Assembly: GCA_900757285.1 (NCBI GenBank)
Contig: CAAENI010000203.1
Coordinates: 1 to 7,986 of the forward strand
Direction: 5' to 3'
From: an uncultured Collinsella sp.
Lineage (GTDB): Bacteria; Actinomycetota; Coriobacteriia; Coriobacteriales; Coriobacteriaceae
DNA: 7,986 nucleotides
In this document: in pieces, positions 1 to 5,167 of the stretch
Layout of the letters: each line of letters begins with the position of its first letter
Numbering within the stretch: position 1 is the first letter of the stretch
Translations under genes and position numbers: made by a program
Notes under the pieces: model-generated
Seen by the model: the letters and a program-made list of their open reading frames with translations, nothing else
Databases searched by the model: none
Told to the model about the DNA's origin: nothing

Positions 1-722
1 AGGGCAACCGTGCGCATGCGGGCATCCTCGCTCACCGACTGCGTCGGGATATGCTTGTGACCCGGCAGGATGATATCGGACCAAATCTCATCCGAGATCA
101 CCACGCAATCATGCTGGCGATAGATGTCCATGGCGCGCTCGATCTCGTCGCGCTCCCATACGCGCCCGCAGGGATTGTGCGGCGAGCAGAACACCGCGGC
201 ATGGATGTGGTTTTGGGCGAGCTTGCGCTCCATGTCCTCAAAGTCCATACGCCACACGCCTTGGTCGTCGAGCTTAAGCGGGCTGTGGACAATGCGATAG
301 CCCGCGGCTTCGATAGACTTGGTAAAGCCGATGTAGGTGGGGCTGTGGACCAGCACTGCATCGCCCGGCTGGACATACGCGCGCAGCGTCGACACAACAC
401 CGCCCAGCACGCCGTTTTCGTAACCGATATGTTCAGGGCGCAGACCCTCGACGCCATTGCGGCGGCTCTGCCATTCGATGATGCGGTCGAAGTACTCGGG
501 GCGCGGATCGAAATAGCCAAACATGGGGTGCTGGGCGCGCTGAATGATGTACTCCTGGACCGTGGGCACCGTGGCAAAATTCATGTCCGCTACCCACATG
601 GGGATGCGGTCGAAGCCCTCGTCGGGTGCGCTCGGAGCCATACCGGGAATCTCACCCCAGGAGTCAACGGCGATGGAGTCCATGCCATGGCGGTCGATTA
701 GCGAGCTAAAGTCGTATTTCAT
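1..722 (-). CDS. MalY/PatB-type PLP-dependent C-S lyase (cystathionine beta-lyase-like aminotransferase), 3' end cut off by the window edge
   Basis: The first 240 residues of a fold-type I PLP enzyme are visible, out of about 390 usual for MalY/PatB proteins. Family members cleave C-S bonds in cystathionine or cysteine conjugates in the cytoplasm, releasing pyruvate, ammonia and a thiol. Seen directly: N-terminus MKYDFSSLIDRHG; PMWVADMNF near residue 41, the MalY/PatB signature; GYFDPRPEYF; ENGVLGG, where the phosphate-binding region begins; HSPTYIGF; SPHNPCGRVW (NPxGR motif); and SDEIWSD, whose Asp should pair with the PLP pyridine nitrogen. The Schiff-base lysine lies beyond the left edge and cannot be checked. 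The ATG at 722-720 is preceded by GGGAG at 733-729 with a 6-nt gap, which supports this start. The trmO-like gene is upstream on the same strand with a 111-base gap, so co-transcription is possible but not shown. Exact substrate (MalY regulatory role, PatB or cysteine desulfhydrase activity) cannot be decided from sequence. Confidence 0.93.
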   Translation of the reverse strand, partial: MKYDFSSLIDRHGMDSIAVDSWGEIPGMAPSAPDEGFDRIPMWVADMNFATVPTVQEYIIQRAQHPMFGYFDPRPEYFDRIIEWQSRRNGVEGLRPEHIGYENGVLGGVVSTLRAYVQPGDAVLVHSPTYIGFTKSIEAAGYRIVHSPLKLDDQGVWRMDFEDMERKLAQNHIHAAVFCSPHNPCGRVWERDEIERAMDIYRQHDCVVISDEIWSDIILPGHKHIPTQSVSEDARMRTVA

Positions 723-833
723 GCTGAGCTCCCATGCAAAGTGATTGTTTTGGTAGGCGTTATTGTCCAACAGCGTGAGCGGTTTTGGCGCGGGGTTTGG
801 CGCTTAATTTGACGGGTGCAGACGAATGGCAGG

Positions 834-1571
834 TTAGCCCCGCGCATCGTTGACGGCGGCTACGGTTAGCTGGGTTTCATCAACCGTAAAAGATATGTCG
901 AGCCCGGCGAAGGCCAGATGATAGACGCGGTTCGGCTCGTGCTTGCTGCCTGCGCGGCGTGGGTCTTGGCGCAGGACCTCGACCAGGCCGGGGAGCTTTG
1001 TGGGCGGGACCATATCCTGCAGCGTCTGCGGGAACTCGATGTCGAGCTCTTGCCACGGCGCGTCCTCAATCCAGCCGCCCGTCGCATCCGGGTGACAGTC
1101 GGCAAATGGAATGTAGGGCTTAATGTCGTAGATGGGCGTGCCGTCGCGCAGATCGGCCCCCAGCACATGAATGATGGGGCCATCGTCGGTGAGCTCGACA
1201 CGGCTGAGCTTGACGCAGGTGAGCCCGATGGGATTAGGGCGAAACGGACTGCGTGTGGCAAACACGCCCACACGCTCGGCTCCACCCAGACGCGGCGGGC
1301 GCACGGTTTTCGACCATTTTGCGTTGGTGCCGGACCTGTCCTGCGTTTTGGCATCGGCGGCTATGTCCTTAGCCGTGCCGCCGGGCGTTCCGTTTTCGAA
1401 GCGCCACAGCAGCCATAGGTGAGAGAAGGAGCCCAGACCCTCAACCGCTGCGTTGGAGGCAAATTCCGGCTCAAAGACGATGCGTCCCTGCAGATGGGGC
1501 GCCAAAAAGCTGTTGCGCGGGATGCCGAACTTCTGCGGCAGGTCGGTATGTATGTGTGCGATAGGTTCCAT
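834..1571 (-). CDS. trmO: TrmO/TsaA-family tRNA methyltransferase (N6-methylation of t6A37)
   Basis: A 245-residue protein, close to the usual 230-240 of bacterial TrmO. The family uses S-adenosylmethionine to methylate N6 of the t6A at position 37 in threonine tRNAs, tuning decoding. Seen directly: N-terminus MEPIAHIHTDLPQKFGIPRN, typical of the family start; FSHLWLLWRF; the hallmark PRLGGAERVGVFATRSPFRP followed by NPIGL; GADLRDGTPIYDIKPYIPFAD; and a C-terminal NRVYHLAFAG segment. The open frame extends upstream to a GTG at 1664, but those extra residues do not look like the family. An ATG three codons upstream (1580) gives MTGMEPIAHI and is an equally possible start. Neither ATG has a clear Shine-Dalgarno sequence, so the start is chosen from the protein. 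The gene is divergent from the XRE regulator, with about 147 bases between the two start codons, and may share regulation with it. Confidence 0.9.
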   Translation of the reverse strand: MEPIAHIHTDLPQKFGIPRNSFLAPHLQGRIVFEPEFASNAAVEGLGSFSHLWLLWRFENGTPGGTAKDIAADAKTQDRSGTNAKWSKTVRPPRLGGAERVGVFATRSPFRPNPIGLTCVKLSRVELTDDGPIIHVLGADLRDGTPIYDIKPYIPFADCHPDATGGWIEDAPWQELDIEFPQTLQDMVPPTKLPGLVEVLRQDPRRAGSKHEPNRVYHLAFAGLDISFTVDETQLTVAAVNDARG

Positions 1572-1637
1572 GCCGGTCATTGTACGGCATGGAGGTGTGG
1601 GGCGTTGCGCGCAATTCTTCGTCGCGGTCCCCGTCGT

Positions 1638-1652
1638 GCAACCAACGGTTGC
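1638..1652. promoter_or_regulatory. Inverted repeat abutting the -35 box of the XRE regulator gene (candidate operator)
   Basis: GCAACC and GGTTGC form a perfect 6-bp inverted repeat with a 3-nt centre (AAC). It ends at base 1652, exactly where the proposed -35 box TTGGAA (1653-1658) begins, and it lies inside the divergent region between trmO and the regulator. A helix-turn-helix protein that regulates its own gene could bind here as an activator or repressor. The repeat is short and the role is inferred from position. Confidence 0.35.
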
Positions 1653-1681
1653 TTGGAAGTGCACCTACTGCCGCGTATGCT
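1653..1681 (+). promoter_or_regulatory. Sigma-70-type promoter for the XRE-zinc ribbon-TipAS gene
   Basis: TTGGAA at 1653-1658 and TATGCT at 1676-1681 are separated by 17 bases, the ideal spacing. Transcription would begin near 1688, leaving a leader of about 30 nt that contains the ribosome binding site AAAGGAG (1707-1713). Both boxes are imperfect matches to consensus. Confidence 0.5.
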
Positions 1682-1718
1682 TAAGCCATCAACCAGCAGA
1701 AAGCAGAAAGGAGCCGTT

Positions 1719-2546
1719 ATGGCCTTTGCAGAAAAGCTCATTGCTGTCCGTCGCGCCCATCACCTTACCCAAGAGCAGCTCGCCGCCAAGCTCATCGTCA
1801 CACGCCAAGCCGTCAGCCGTTGGGAACGCGGCGAGGTCACACCGGGTATCGACATGATGAAGCTCATCGCCGCCGTGACCGGCGAGCCCCTGTCTCACCT
1901 GCTCGAAATGCCCGAGCACTATTGCCAGAGCTGCGGCATGATACTCACACCCGACGACTGCGGCACCGATGCTGCGGGCACCGCGACCGATCATTACTGC
2001 AAGTGGTGCTACGACCACGGCAAGTACACCTACGACACTACGATGGAGGCAATGATCGAGGATTGTGCCCCGCGCCTGGCACAAAACACCGGTATGTCGC
2101 TCGACGAAGCTGTCTCGCTCATGGGCGCCGTGCTGCCGCAACCGGAACGCTGGCGCGCCGTGCAAGAAAACGAGGAGCGCTACGGCGCCGAAGCGCGGGC
2201 GCGCTATGGCGATGAGGCTATCGATGCAGCAAACGAAACGTTACTGGATATGGATCCTCAGACATGGAACGACATGAAGGAACTTGAACGCGCTATTCTG
2301 GGCCAGCTCTCGATTGCCATGAGCGACGGCGAACCGGATGGAAGCGAGGCTCGCAAGCTTGTCGCGATGCATCGTCGCTGGATTGCTCTCAACTGGGGAT
2401 GCGAGCCCCAAGACGAGGCGTACTTGGGCCTCGCCCACGGCTATCTTGCCGACCAGCGCTTTGTTGACTACTACGACAAGCCCTGCGGCACCGGCGCCAC
2501 GGCGTTTCTAGTCCAGACGATCGAGTCGTCGTCGGCTCACGCATAG
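1719..2546 (+). CDS. XRE-family regulator with zinc ribbon and TipAS-like drug-binding domain
   Basis: A 275-residue protein with three recognisable parts. Residues about 4-62 are an XRE/Cro-type helix-turn-helix (LTQEQLAAKLIVTRQAVSRW, then ERGEVTPGID). Residues about 67-100 are a zinc ribbon with C69-x2-C72 and C94-x2-C97 (YCQSCGM, YCKWCYDHGKY). Residues about 140-270 resemble TipAS, the thiopeptide-binding domain of the MerR-type regulator TipA: YGAEARARYGDEAIDAAN, then MHRRWIALNWGCEP, then LGLAHGYLADQRFVDYY. In remembered Streptomyces TipAS two cysteines seven residues apart bind thiostrepton covalently; here the first position is kept as C228 and the second appears to be Y235. The ATG at 1719 is preceded by AAAGGAG with a 5-nt gap and begins exactly at the HTH; the open frame further upstream belongs to no domain. 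A glutaredoxin gene follows 51 bases downstream. Likely a cytoplasmic transcription regulator sensing a small molecule or thiol stress; the ligand is unknown. Confidence 0.88.
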   Translation: MAFAEKLIAVRRAHHLTQEQLAAKLIVTRQAVSRWERGEVTPGIDMMKLIAAVTGEPLSHLLEMPEHYCQSCGMILTPDDCGTDAAGTATDHYCKWCYDHGKYTYDTTMEAMIEDCAPRLAQNTGMSLDEAVSLMGAVLPQPERWRAVQENEERYGAEARARYGDEAIDAANETLLDMDPQTWNDMKELERAILGQLSIAMSDGEPDGSEARKLVAMHRRWIALNWGCEPQDEAYLGLAHGYLADQRFVDYYDKPCGTGATAFLVQTIESSSAHA

Positions 2547-2597
2547 ACTGCAGCGGCTTTGGGTATTTCAATCGAAACCTCAACCGATTGGAGACCC

Positions 2598-2843
2598 ATG
2601 GCTACTGATCACGAGCTCGCGCTGTACGTTATGACCGGCTGCCCGTATTGCATAAAGGTCAAGCGCTTTTTGGCCGATAACGGCGTGACCATTCCCGAAC
2701 GCAATATCTCGACTGACCCCGATGCCGAGCAGACGCTCATCGCCGTCGGCGGAAAACGCCAGGTTCCCTGCCTGTTCATTGACGGCAAACCGCTCTACGA
2801 GTCGAGCGACATCATCACCTGGGCACAGAAAAACCTCCTCTAG
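2598..2843 (+). CDS. Glutaredoxin-like thiol-disulfide oxidoreductase (CPYC active site)
   Basis: An 81-residue single-domain thioredoxin-fold protein, the usual size for class I glutaredoxins. Seen directly: the redox motif C15-P-Y-C18 in VMTGCPYCIKVKRFL; RQVPCLFIDG with the expected cis-proline P57; and YESSDIITWAQ, corresponding to the GSH-binding/C-terminal helix region. It would reduce protein disulfides or glutathione-mixed disulfides in the cytoplasm. Whether this organism makes glutathione cannot be told, so the natural low-molecular-weight thiol is open (mycoredoxin-like proteins are an alternative). An extra cysteine follows the cis-proline (C58). The ATG at 2598 is preceded by GGAGA at 2590-2594; a longer in-frame TTG start at 2559 would add 13 residues unlike the family and is not favoured. 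It lies 51 bases after the regulator gene with no clear promoter between, so it is probably in the same transcript. A 29-nt palindromic element begins on the base right after its stop codon. Confidence 0.92.
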   Translation: MATDHELALYVMTGCPYCIKVKRFLADNGVTIPERNISTDPDAEQTLIAVGGKRQVPCLFIDGKPLYESSDIITWAQKNLL

Positions 2844-2872
2844 CACTCATTGGGGACGTACTTAAATGAGTG
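2844..2872 (+). repeat. 29-nt palindromic element, copy 1 (core GGGGACGTACTTA)
   Basis: CACTCATT (2844-2851) and AATGAGTG (2865-2872) are perfect 8-bp inverted arms around a 13-nt core GGGGACGTACTTA. The core is nearly the same as in the two elements at 5112-5167, while the outer arm bases differ and still pair. The element starts immediately after the glutaredoxin TAG. It has no T-tract, so it is not a classic terminator. It resembles REP-type small dispersed repeats; that relation is inferred. Confidence 0.8.
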
Positions 2873-2919
2873 GGTAGGAATTCAGCTTCTCAAATTTATA
2901 GAACATACGTTTGCTTTTA

Positions 2920-2928
2920 TGCTATACT
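2920..2928 (+). promoter_or_regulatory. Extended -10 promoter element upstream of the orphan gene
   Basis: TGCTATACT combines the extended -10 TG with a good -10 hexamer TATACT (2923-2928) in an A+T-rich stretch. No convincing -35 box is present at 17-18 bases upstream, which is tolerable for extended -10 promoters. Transcription would start near 2935 and give a leader of about 190 nt before the orphan gene at 3129. Confidence 0.4.
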
Positions 2929-2974
2929 CGCCTCAAGGCATGAGACGAGTCGAGAGCTCCTGCGGAGGTCCCCA

Positions 2975-3004
2975 ATGACACGCTGGAGCGAGCTCGGTAA
3001 GTAA
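2975..3004 (+). CDS. Possible nine-codon leader peptide or remnant gene start
   Basis: ATG at 2975 follows GGAGG (2964-2968) with a 6-nt gap, and the frame MTRWSELGK ends in TAA at 3002-3004. It sits about 40 nt downstream of the extended -10 signal. It could be a translated leader for the orphan gene, the surviving 5' end of a lost gene, or chance. Its start region overlaps a 12-nt match to the palindromic repeat family, which weakens the coding interpretation. Confidence 0.2.
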   Translation: MTRWSELGK

Positions 3005-3128
3005 GATCGGTGGTTACCGCACTCGCCCATCTCAGACAGGCTGCGCTCCTGTTCGCCGTCGCCATCAAAGAACGGCACTCACAACCAAACGTTTCCGTTA
3101 TCCGTGAGTCACACAGGAGTGCATCGTT

Positions 3129-4361
3129 ATGGCAAAAAAGATTCCAACCTTTACGTCCGACATCGTTTCGAGCGCCTGCTCAGATATCAGCGGAATCGTT
3201 GAAGCCAAGAGCCTTAATCAAAAGGGTATCGATCATGAAACTTCGCTTGAGGGGGCATTGCTCATCGGGCGCCGCCTCGAACAAGAGACCGCCGGATACC
3301 CCGTTACCAACCTCAAAGGATTGCTCTCCCCTGTCGGCGGCCATCTACACAAGCATTATGGTCCCCGCTTAGGACAATCCTATCTCACACGCTGCATTAA
3401 GTTCGCTCGCGCCGTTCCCAAAGACGTGCCACCTAGATCAGAGCTTGGCCTAACTCACTATGAGTCACTCGCTCGCATTACAAACGAGTACCTGCGTCTG
3501 GAGCTCATGAACGTCGCGGCCGACAACAGATGGTCCTCATCACGCGTCGCGCTTCACGCCAGATACCAAAGCCCACAAGATGCTCCAAGCAACAGGGAAT
3601 TCCGCGAGCTCATAGCGAACCAGGAAGTTTGGCGCTTTGCACGCGCTTATACAGATGCTTGCGGAATCATCTCGCTTGAGAAGTTTGTTGAGCTTTACAA
3701 TTCTTGCGCTCCCAAACCAGTCTCGATATTCGAAGTAAATGAAACCATTTGGAAAATCAAAGAGGAGTCGGGGCGTATCGACAACCCCTGCATACTTTCC
3801 AAGGACGGAGAGCTGTACCTCATAGCGCCGGAACTAGACGACACGGTCGAAAATAACCCTTATTACTACGACGACTACGGATATTCCTATCGAAAATACG
3901 AACGCCATAGCGAGTACACCCAGGAAATGCGCTCGTTACGCGAGCGACGTGTTCAGAGCAGGAGGGCGGCCATATTCACTGGCCATAAGCAGCATCCAAT
4001 CGAAAAACTAGATTATGAGGACATCGTCTGTGGATATGCCAGCTACACACAATCTGTTAATAATCTCAAACTGTATATCTTGAATGATTCCAAGCTGGGT
4101 GCCGCAAGCCTTCACGCAAGAGAGAACGAGTTCGATTTCATCATGGCAAAGCTCTTGCGTTCTATTGGTCTCAACGGCATGCCGGCAGCACAACAAACAA
4201 CCGAAGATGCCGAATTTTTATTGATCGTCGTACGACCCGATTTTTACAAACAAGCGGAGATAAACAAGGTCTCCAAGCTCCTCGCAATAGTCTATGAAAA
4301 CACTCCCCTCTGGGAGTTCAACGGACGCTCATACACCGAGCTAAAGAGCGAAAAACGCTAG
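3129..4361 (+). CDS. Orphan 410-residue protein with a DUF1016_N-like N-terminal region
   Basis: I do not recognise the full protein. The ATG at 3129 has AGGAG at 3115-3119 with a 9-nt gap. Residues about 40-145 are helical and resemble the N-terminal region of DUF1016/YhcG proteins: LLIGRRLEQ, then GGHLHKHYGPRLGQSYLTRC, then LGLTHYESLARIT with a following NRWSSSRVALHARY, in the order and spacing of that family's LSWSHY...W.V segment. This match is by eye. Residues about 165-215 contain a second helical segment (CGIISLEKFVELYNS) like a small winged-helix unit. Residues 242-263 are very rich in tyrosine (NNPYYYDDYGYSYRKY), followed by an arginine-rich stretch 268-280. The C-terminal part shows no PD-(D/E)XK nuclease motif that I can find. 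No signal peptide or membrane segment. Codons are less G+C-rich than in neighbouring genes, suggesting transfer. The toxin-antitoxin operon starts 110 bases downstream with its own promoter. A DNA-binding or defence-related role is possible but unproven. Confidence 0.85.
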   Translation: MAKKIPTFTSDIVSSACSDISGIVEAKSLNQKGIDHETSLEGALLIGRRLEQETAGYPVTNLKGLLSPVGGHLHKHYGPRLGQSYLTRCIKFARAVPKDVPPRSELGLTHYESLARITNEYLRLELMNVAADNRWSSSRVALHARYQSPQDAPSNREFRELIANQEVWRFARAYTDACGIISLEKFVELYNSCAPKPVSIFEVNETIWKIKEESGRIDNPCILSKDGELYLIAPELDDTVENNPYYYDDYGYSYRKYERHSEYTQEMRSLRERRVQSRRAAIFTGHKQHPIEKLDYEDIVCGYASYTQSVNNLKLYILNDSKLGAASLHARENEFDFIMAKLLRSIGLNGMPAAQQTTEDAEFLLIVVRPDFYKQAEINKVSKLLAIVYENTPLWEFNGRSYTELKSEKR

Positions 4362-4427
4362 AGCCTCCGGTGCCAACTTTGCAACGAACAGTCCAACCAA
4401 AACAGACTGCTTAACCTAATTAACTGC

Positions 4428-4456
4428 TTGTATTTTTGTCTACAAAACTGTATACA
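4428..4456 (+). promoter_or_regulatory. Promoter of the toxin-antitoxin operon
   Basis: TTGTAT (-35, 4428-4433) and TATACA (-10, 4451-4456) are spaced by 17 bases. Transcription should begin around 4463, giving a very short leader in front of the ATG at 4472; the GAGAGG ribosome binding site (4461-4466) lies right at the predicted start. Two inverted repeats overlap the promoter (see the operator entry). Confidence 0.6.
4434..4456. promoter_or_regulatory. Candidate autoregulatory operator inside the toxin-antitoxin promoter
   Basis: TTTTGT (4434-4439) and ACAAAA (4442-4447) form a perfect 6-bp inverted repeat around CT, lying entirely between the -35 and -10 boxes. A second, fully palindromic octamer TGTATACA (4449-4456) covers the -10 box. 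Ribbon-helix-helix antitoxins of the BrnA type repress their own operon from such palindromes, so these are the expected sites for the antitoxin encoded at 4747. Binding is inferred. Confidence 0.45.
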
Positions 4457-4471
4457 TAAAGAGAGGTCCAT

Positions 4472-4738
4472 ATGGAGCTCATCGCAATCCACCCCCATGC
4501 CCTCAAACACGGGCTGACAGAGACGGATATTATATGCGCCTGGAACTCCGCTTTTGCATGGTTCAGGCGTGATCTTGAAAATGGAGGCATCGATTACGTT
4601 CTCGTTGGACTTGATGGAAGAAGCCGCCTCATGGAGCTCATTGCTCGATGTTGCTCCGATCGCGATGGTTACATCATTTACCACGCCCTTGTCCCTCCTA
4701 CGCGCAAGGTGCTCAGGGAAATCGGAATCGATCGATAG
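4472..4738 (+). CDS. BrnT-like toxin of a type II toxin-antitoxin system
   Basis: An 88-residue cytoplasmic protein with the layout of small BrnT/RelE-like toxins: an N-terminal helix region with HALKHGLTETDIICAW (the BrnT-type KHG motif at K12-G14), then strands DYVLVGLDGRSRLMELIA and DGYIIYHALVPPTRKVLREIG, corresponding to the central and last beta-strands plus the C-terminal helix. BrnT proteins act as ribonucleases that halt translation; the catalytic residues here cannot be assigned with confidence. ATG at 4472 follows GAGAGG with a 5-nt gap. Only 8 bases separate its stop codon from the antitoxin ATG, and the antitoxin's AGGAGG overlaps this gene's stop codon, so the two are translationally linked. 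Toxin-first order matches BrnT-BrnA. The family match is by pattern only, and a diverged actinobacterial BrnT-like subfamily is the most likely placement. Confidence 0.75.
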   Translation: MELIAIHPHALKHGLTETDIICAWNSAFAWFRRDLENGGIDYVLVGLDGRSRLMELIARCCSDRDGYIIYHALVPPTRKVLREIGIDR

Positions 4739-4746
4739 GAGGCACT

Positions 4747-5013
4747 ATGGACGCCAAGCAGCTCGAAAAGATGATGGGGTTTGCCCCCGGTGAGCTAGAG
4801 AAAGCCGCGGGGGCATACGAAAAAGATGAGTGGCCGAAGGGCCACACCGTCAAGTTGGGAAGGCCGCCGATTTCCGATGAACCAAGCGTTGTTTTATCGG
4901 CACGTGTGGGTGAATCGGTTCTTGAAGCATTTGACGCTAAGGCAAAACGCCATGGGCAAACGCGCACGGAGCGACTCAGGGAGCTCATCACGCTCGATGC
5001 AATGATTGCCTAG
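4747..5013 (+). CDS. Ribbon-helix-helix antitoxin partner of the BrnT-like toxin
   Basis: An 88-residue protein. The first 35 residues form an acidic helical arm (LEKMMGFAPGELEKAAGAYE, then KDEWPKG), followed by the linker KLGRPPISDEPS, seen in many actinobacterial CopG-type antitoxins. Residues about 47-82 are a ribbon-helix-helix: strand SVVLSARV, helix GESVLEAFDAKAKRHG, and helix TRTERLRELI. Expected roles are to bind and neutralise the toxin with the N-terminal arm and to repress the operon through the C-terminal DNA-binding fold. The ATG at 4747 has AGGAGG at 4737-4742, starting within the toxin stop codon, with a 4-nt gap; an in-frame upstream extension lies inside the toxin gene and is not used. 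A strong hairpin with a T-run follows 20 bases after the stop, closing the operon. Confidence 0.8.
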   Translation: MDAKQLEKMMGFAPGELEKAAGAYEKDEWPKGHTVKLGRPPISDEPSVVLSARVGESVLEAFDAKAKRHGQTRTERLRELITLDAMIA

Positions 5014-5032
5014 CCCCCACCGAATCCAAACA

Positions 5033-5093
5033 TGTACGCCAGCATCCAAAGTCGACATTTTCGACATCTTTGGATGCTGACGTACAGCTTTTT
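5033..5093 (+). terminator. Long hairpin with T-run after the toxin-antitoxin operon
   Basis: Arms at 5033-5051 (TGTACGCCAGCATCCAAAG) and 5068-5086 pair over 19 positions with one mismatch (C5039 against A5080). A TTTTT run follows at 5089-5093 after two bases. It fits a rho-independent terminator for the plus-strand operon. The loop contains two copies of TCGACAT or close to it and could add a small inner stem. The opposite strand has no T-run after the stem, so it should not terminate dus. The stem is longer than most terminators and may itself be a dispersed repeat. Confidence 0.65.
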
Positions 5094-5111
5094 GCATGGG
5101 CCCAGCACAGG

Positions 5112-5140
5112 TAGTCATTGGGGACGTTCTTAAATGACTA
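5112..5140 (+). repeat. 29-nt palindromic element, copy 2 (core GGGGACGTTCTTA)
   Basis: Perfect 8-bp arms TAGTCATT (5112-5119) and AATGACTA (5133-5140) flank the 13-nt core GGGGACGTTCTTA. It shares its last two bases (TA) with copy 3, which runs in the opposite direction, so the two form a head-to-head pair. Confidence 0.82.
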
Positions 5141-5167
5141 GTCGTTAAAGAACGTCCCCAACGACTA
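5139..5167 (-). repeat. 29-nt palindromic element, copy 3, inverted (core GGGGACGTTCTTT on the minus strand)
   Basis: Arms TAGTCGTT (5139-5146) and AACGACTA (5160-5167) are perfect 8-bp inverted repeats; the minus-strand core is GGGGACGTTCTTT. Against copy 2, one arm base changed from A to G and its pairing partner from T to C, a compensatory pair that keeps the stem. The element ends 3 bases from the dus stop codon. Copies 2 and 3 together can also form one long hairpin in which 26 of 29 positions match. Confidence 0.82.

Larger units (their letters stand above)
2873..3128. other. Intergenic region before the orphan gene: promoter-like signal, mini-ORF and partial repeat copy
   Basis: No protein gene of recognisable family is seen here. 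The left half is A+T-rich and holds an extended -10 signal (2920-2928). A nine-codon reading frame (2975-3004, MTRWSELGK) follows a good GGAGG site at 2964-2968. The same bases include GTCCCCAATGAC (2968-2979), the exact reverse complement of 12 nt of the palindromic element at 5114-5125. The rest, to the orphan gene's ribosome binding site AGGAG (3115-3119), shows nothing I can name. Confidence 0.5.

Noticed and set aside
51..701. Long open frame on the plus strand over the C-S lyase gene
   Set aside because: It is antisense to a gene with clear MalY/PatB motifs; its translation has no recognisable family and reflects G+C-rich codon bias.
781..803. Direct repeat of GGTTTTGGCGC and GGTTTGGCGC between trmO and the C-S lyase gene
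   Set aside because: Only two short imperfect copies, no pairing potential of note and no promoter alignment; likely chance in a G+C-rich gap.
1572..1664. N-terminal extension of TrmO from a GTG at 1664
   Set aside because: The extra residues do not look like the family, which normally begins close to the EPIAHI segment, and no ribosome binding site precedes the GTG.
1419..1718. Upstream extension of the XRE regulator frame
   Set aside because: It overlaps the 5' part of trmO on the other strand, has no HTH-related content, and the ATG at 1719 has an excellent ribosome binding site.
2547..2597. CAATCG/CGATTG inverted repeat between regulator and glutaredoxin genes
   Set aside because: Six-base arms with a 10-base loop and no T-run; too weak to call a terminator or operator.
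2929..3010. tRNA or structured RNA in the gap before the orphan gene
   Set aside because: No cloverleaf, T-loop consensus or CCA end could be found; only a 4-bp CTCC/GGAG stem is visible.
3010..3372. Open frame of about 120 codons overlapping the start of the orphan gene
   Set aside because: No ribosome binding site or recognisable motif; it overlaps the better supported frame starting at 3129.
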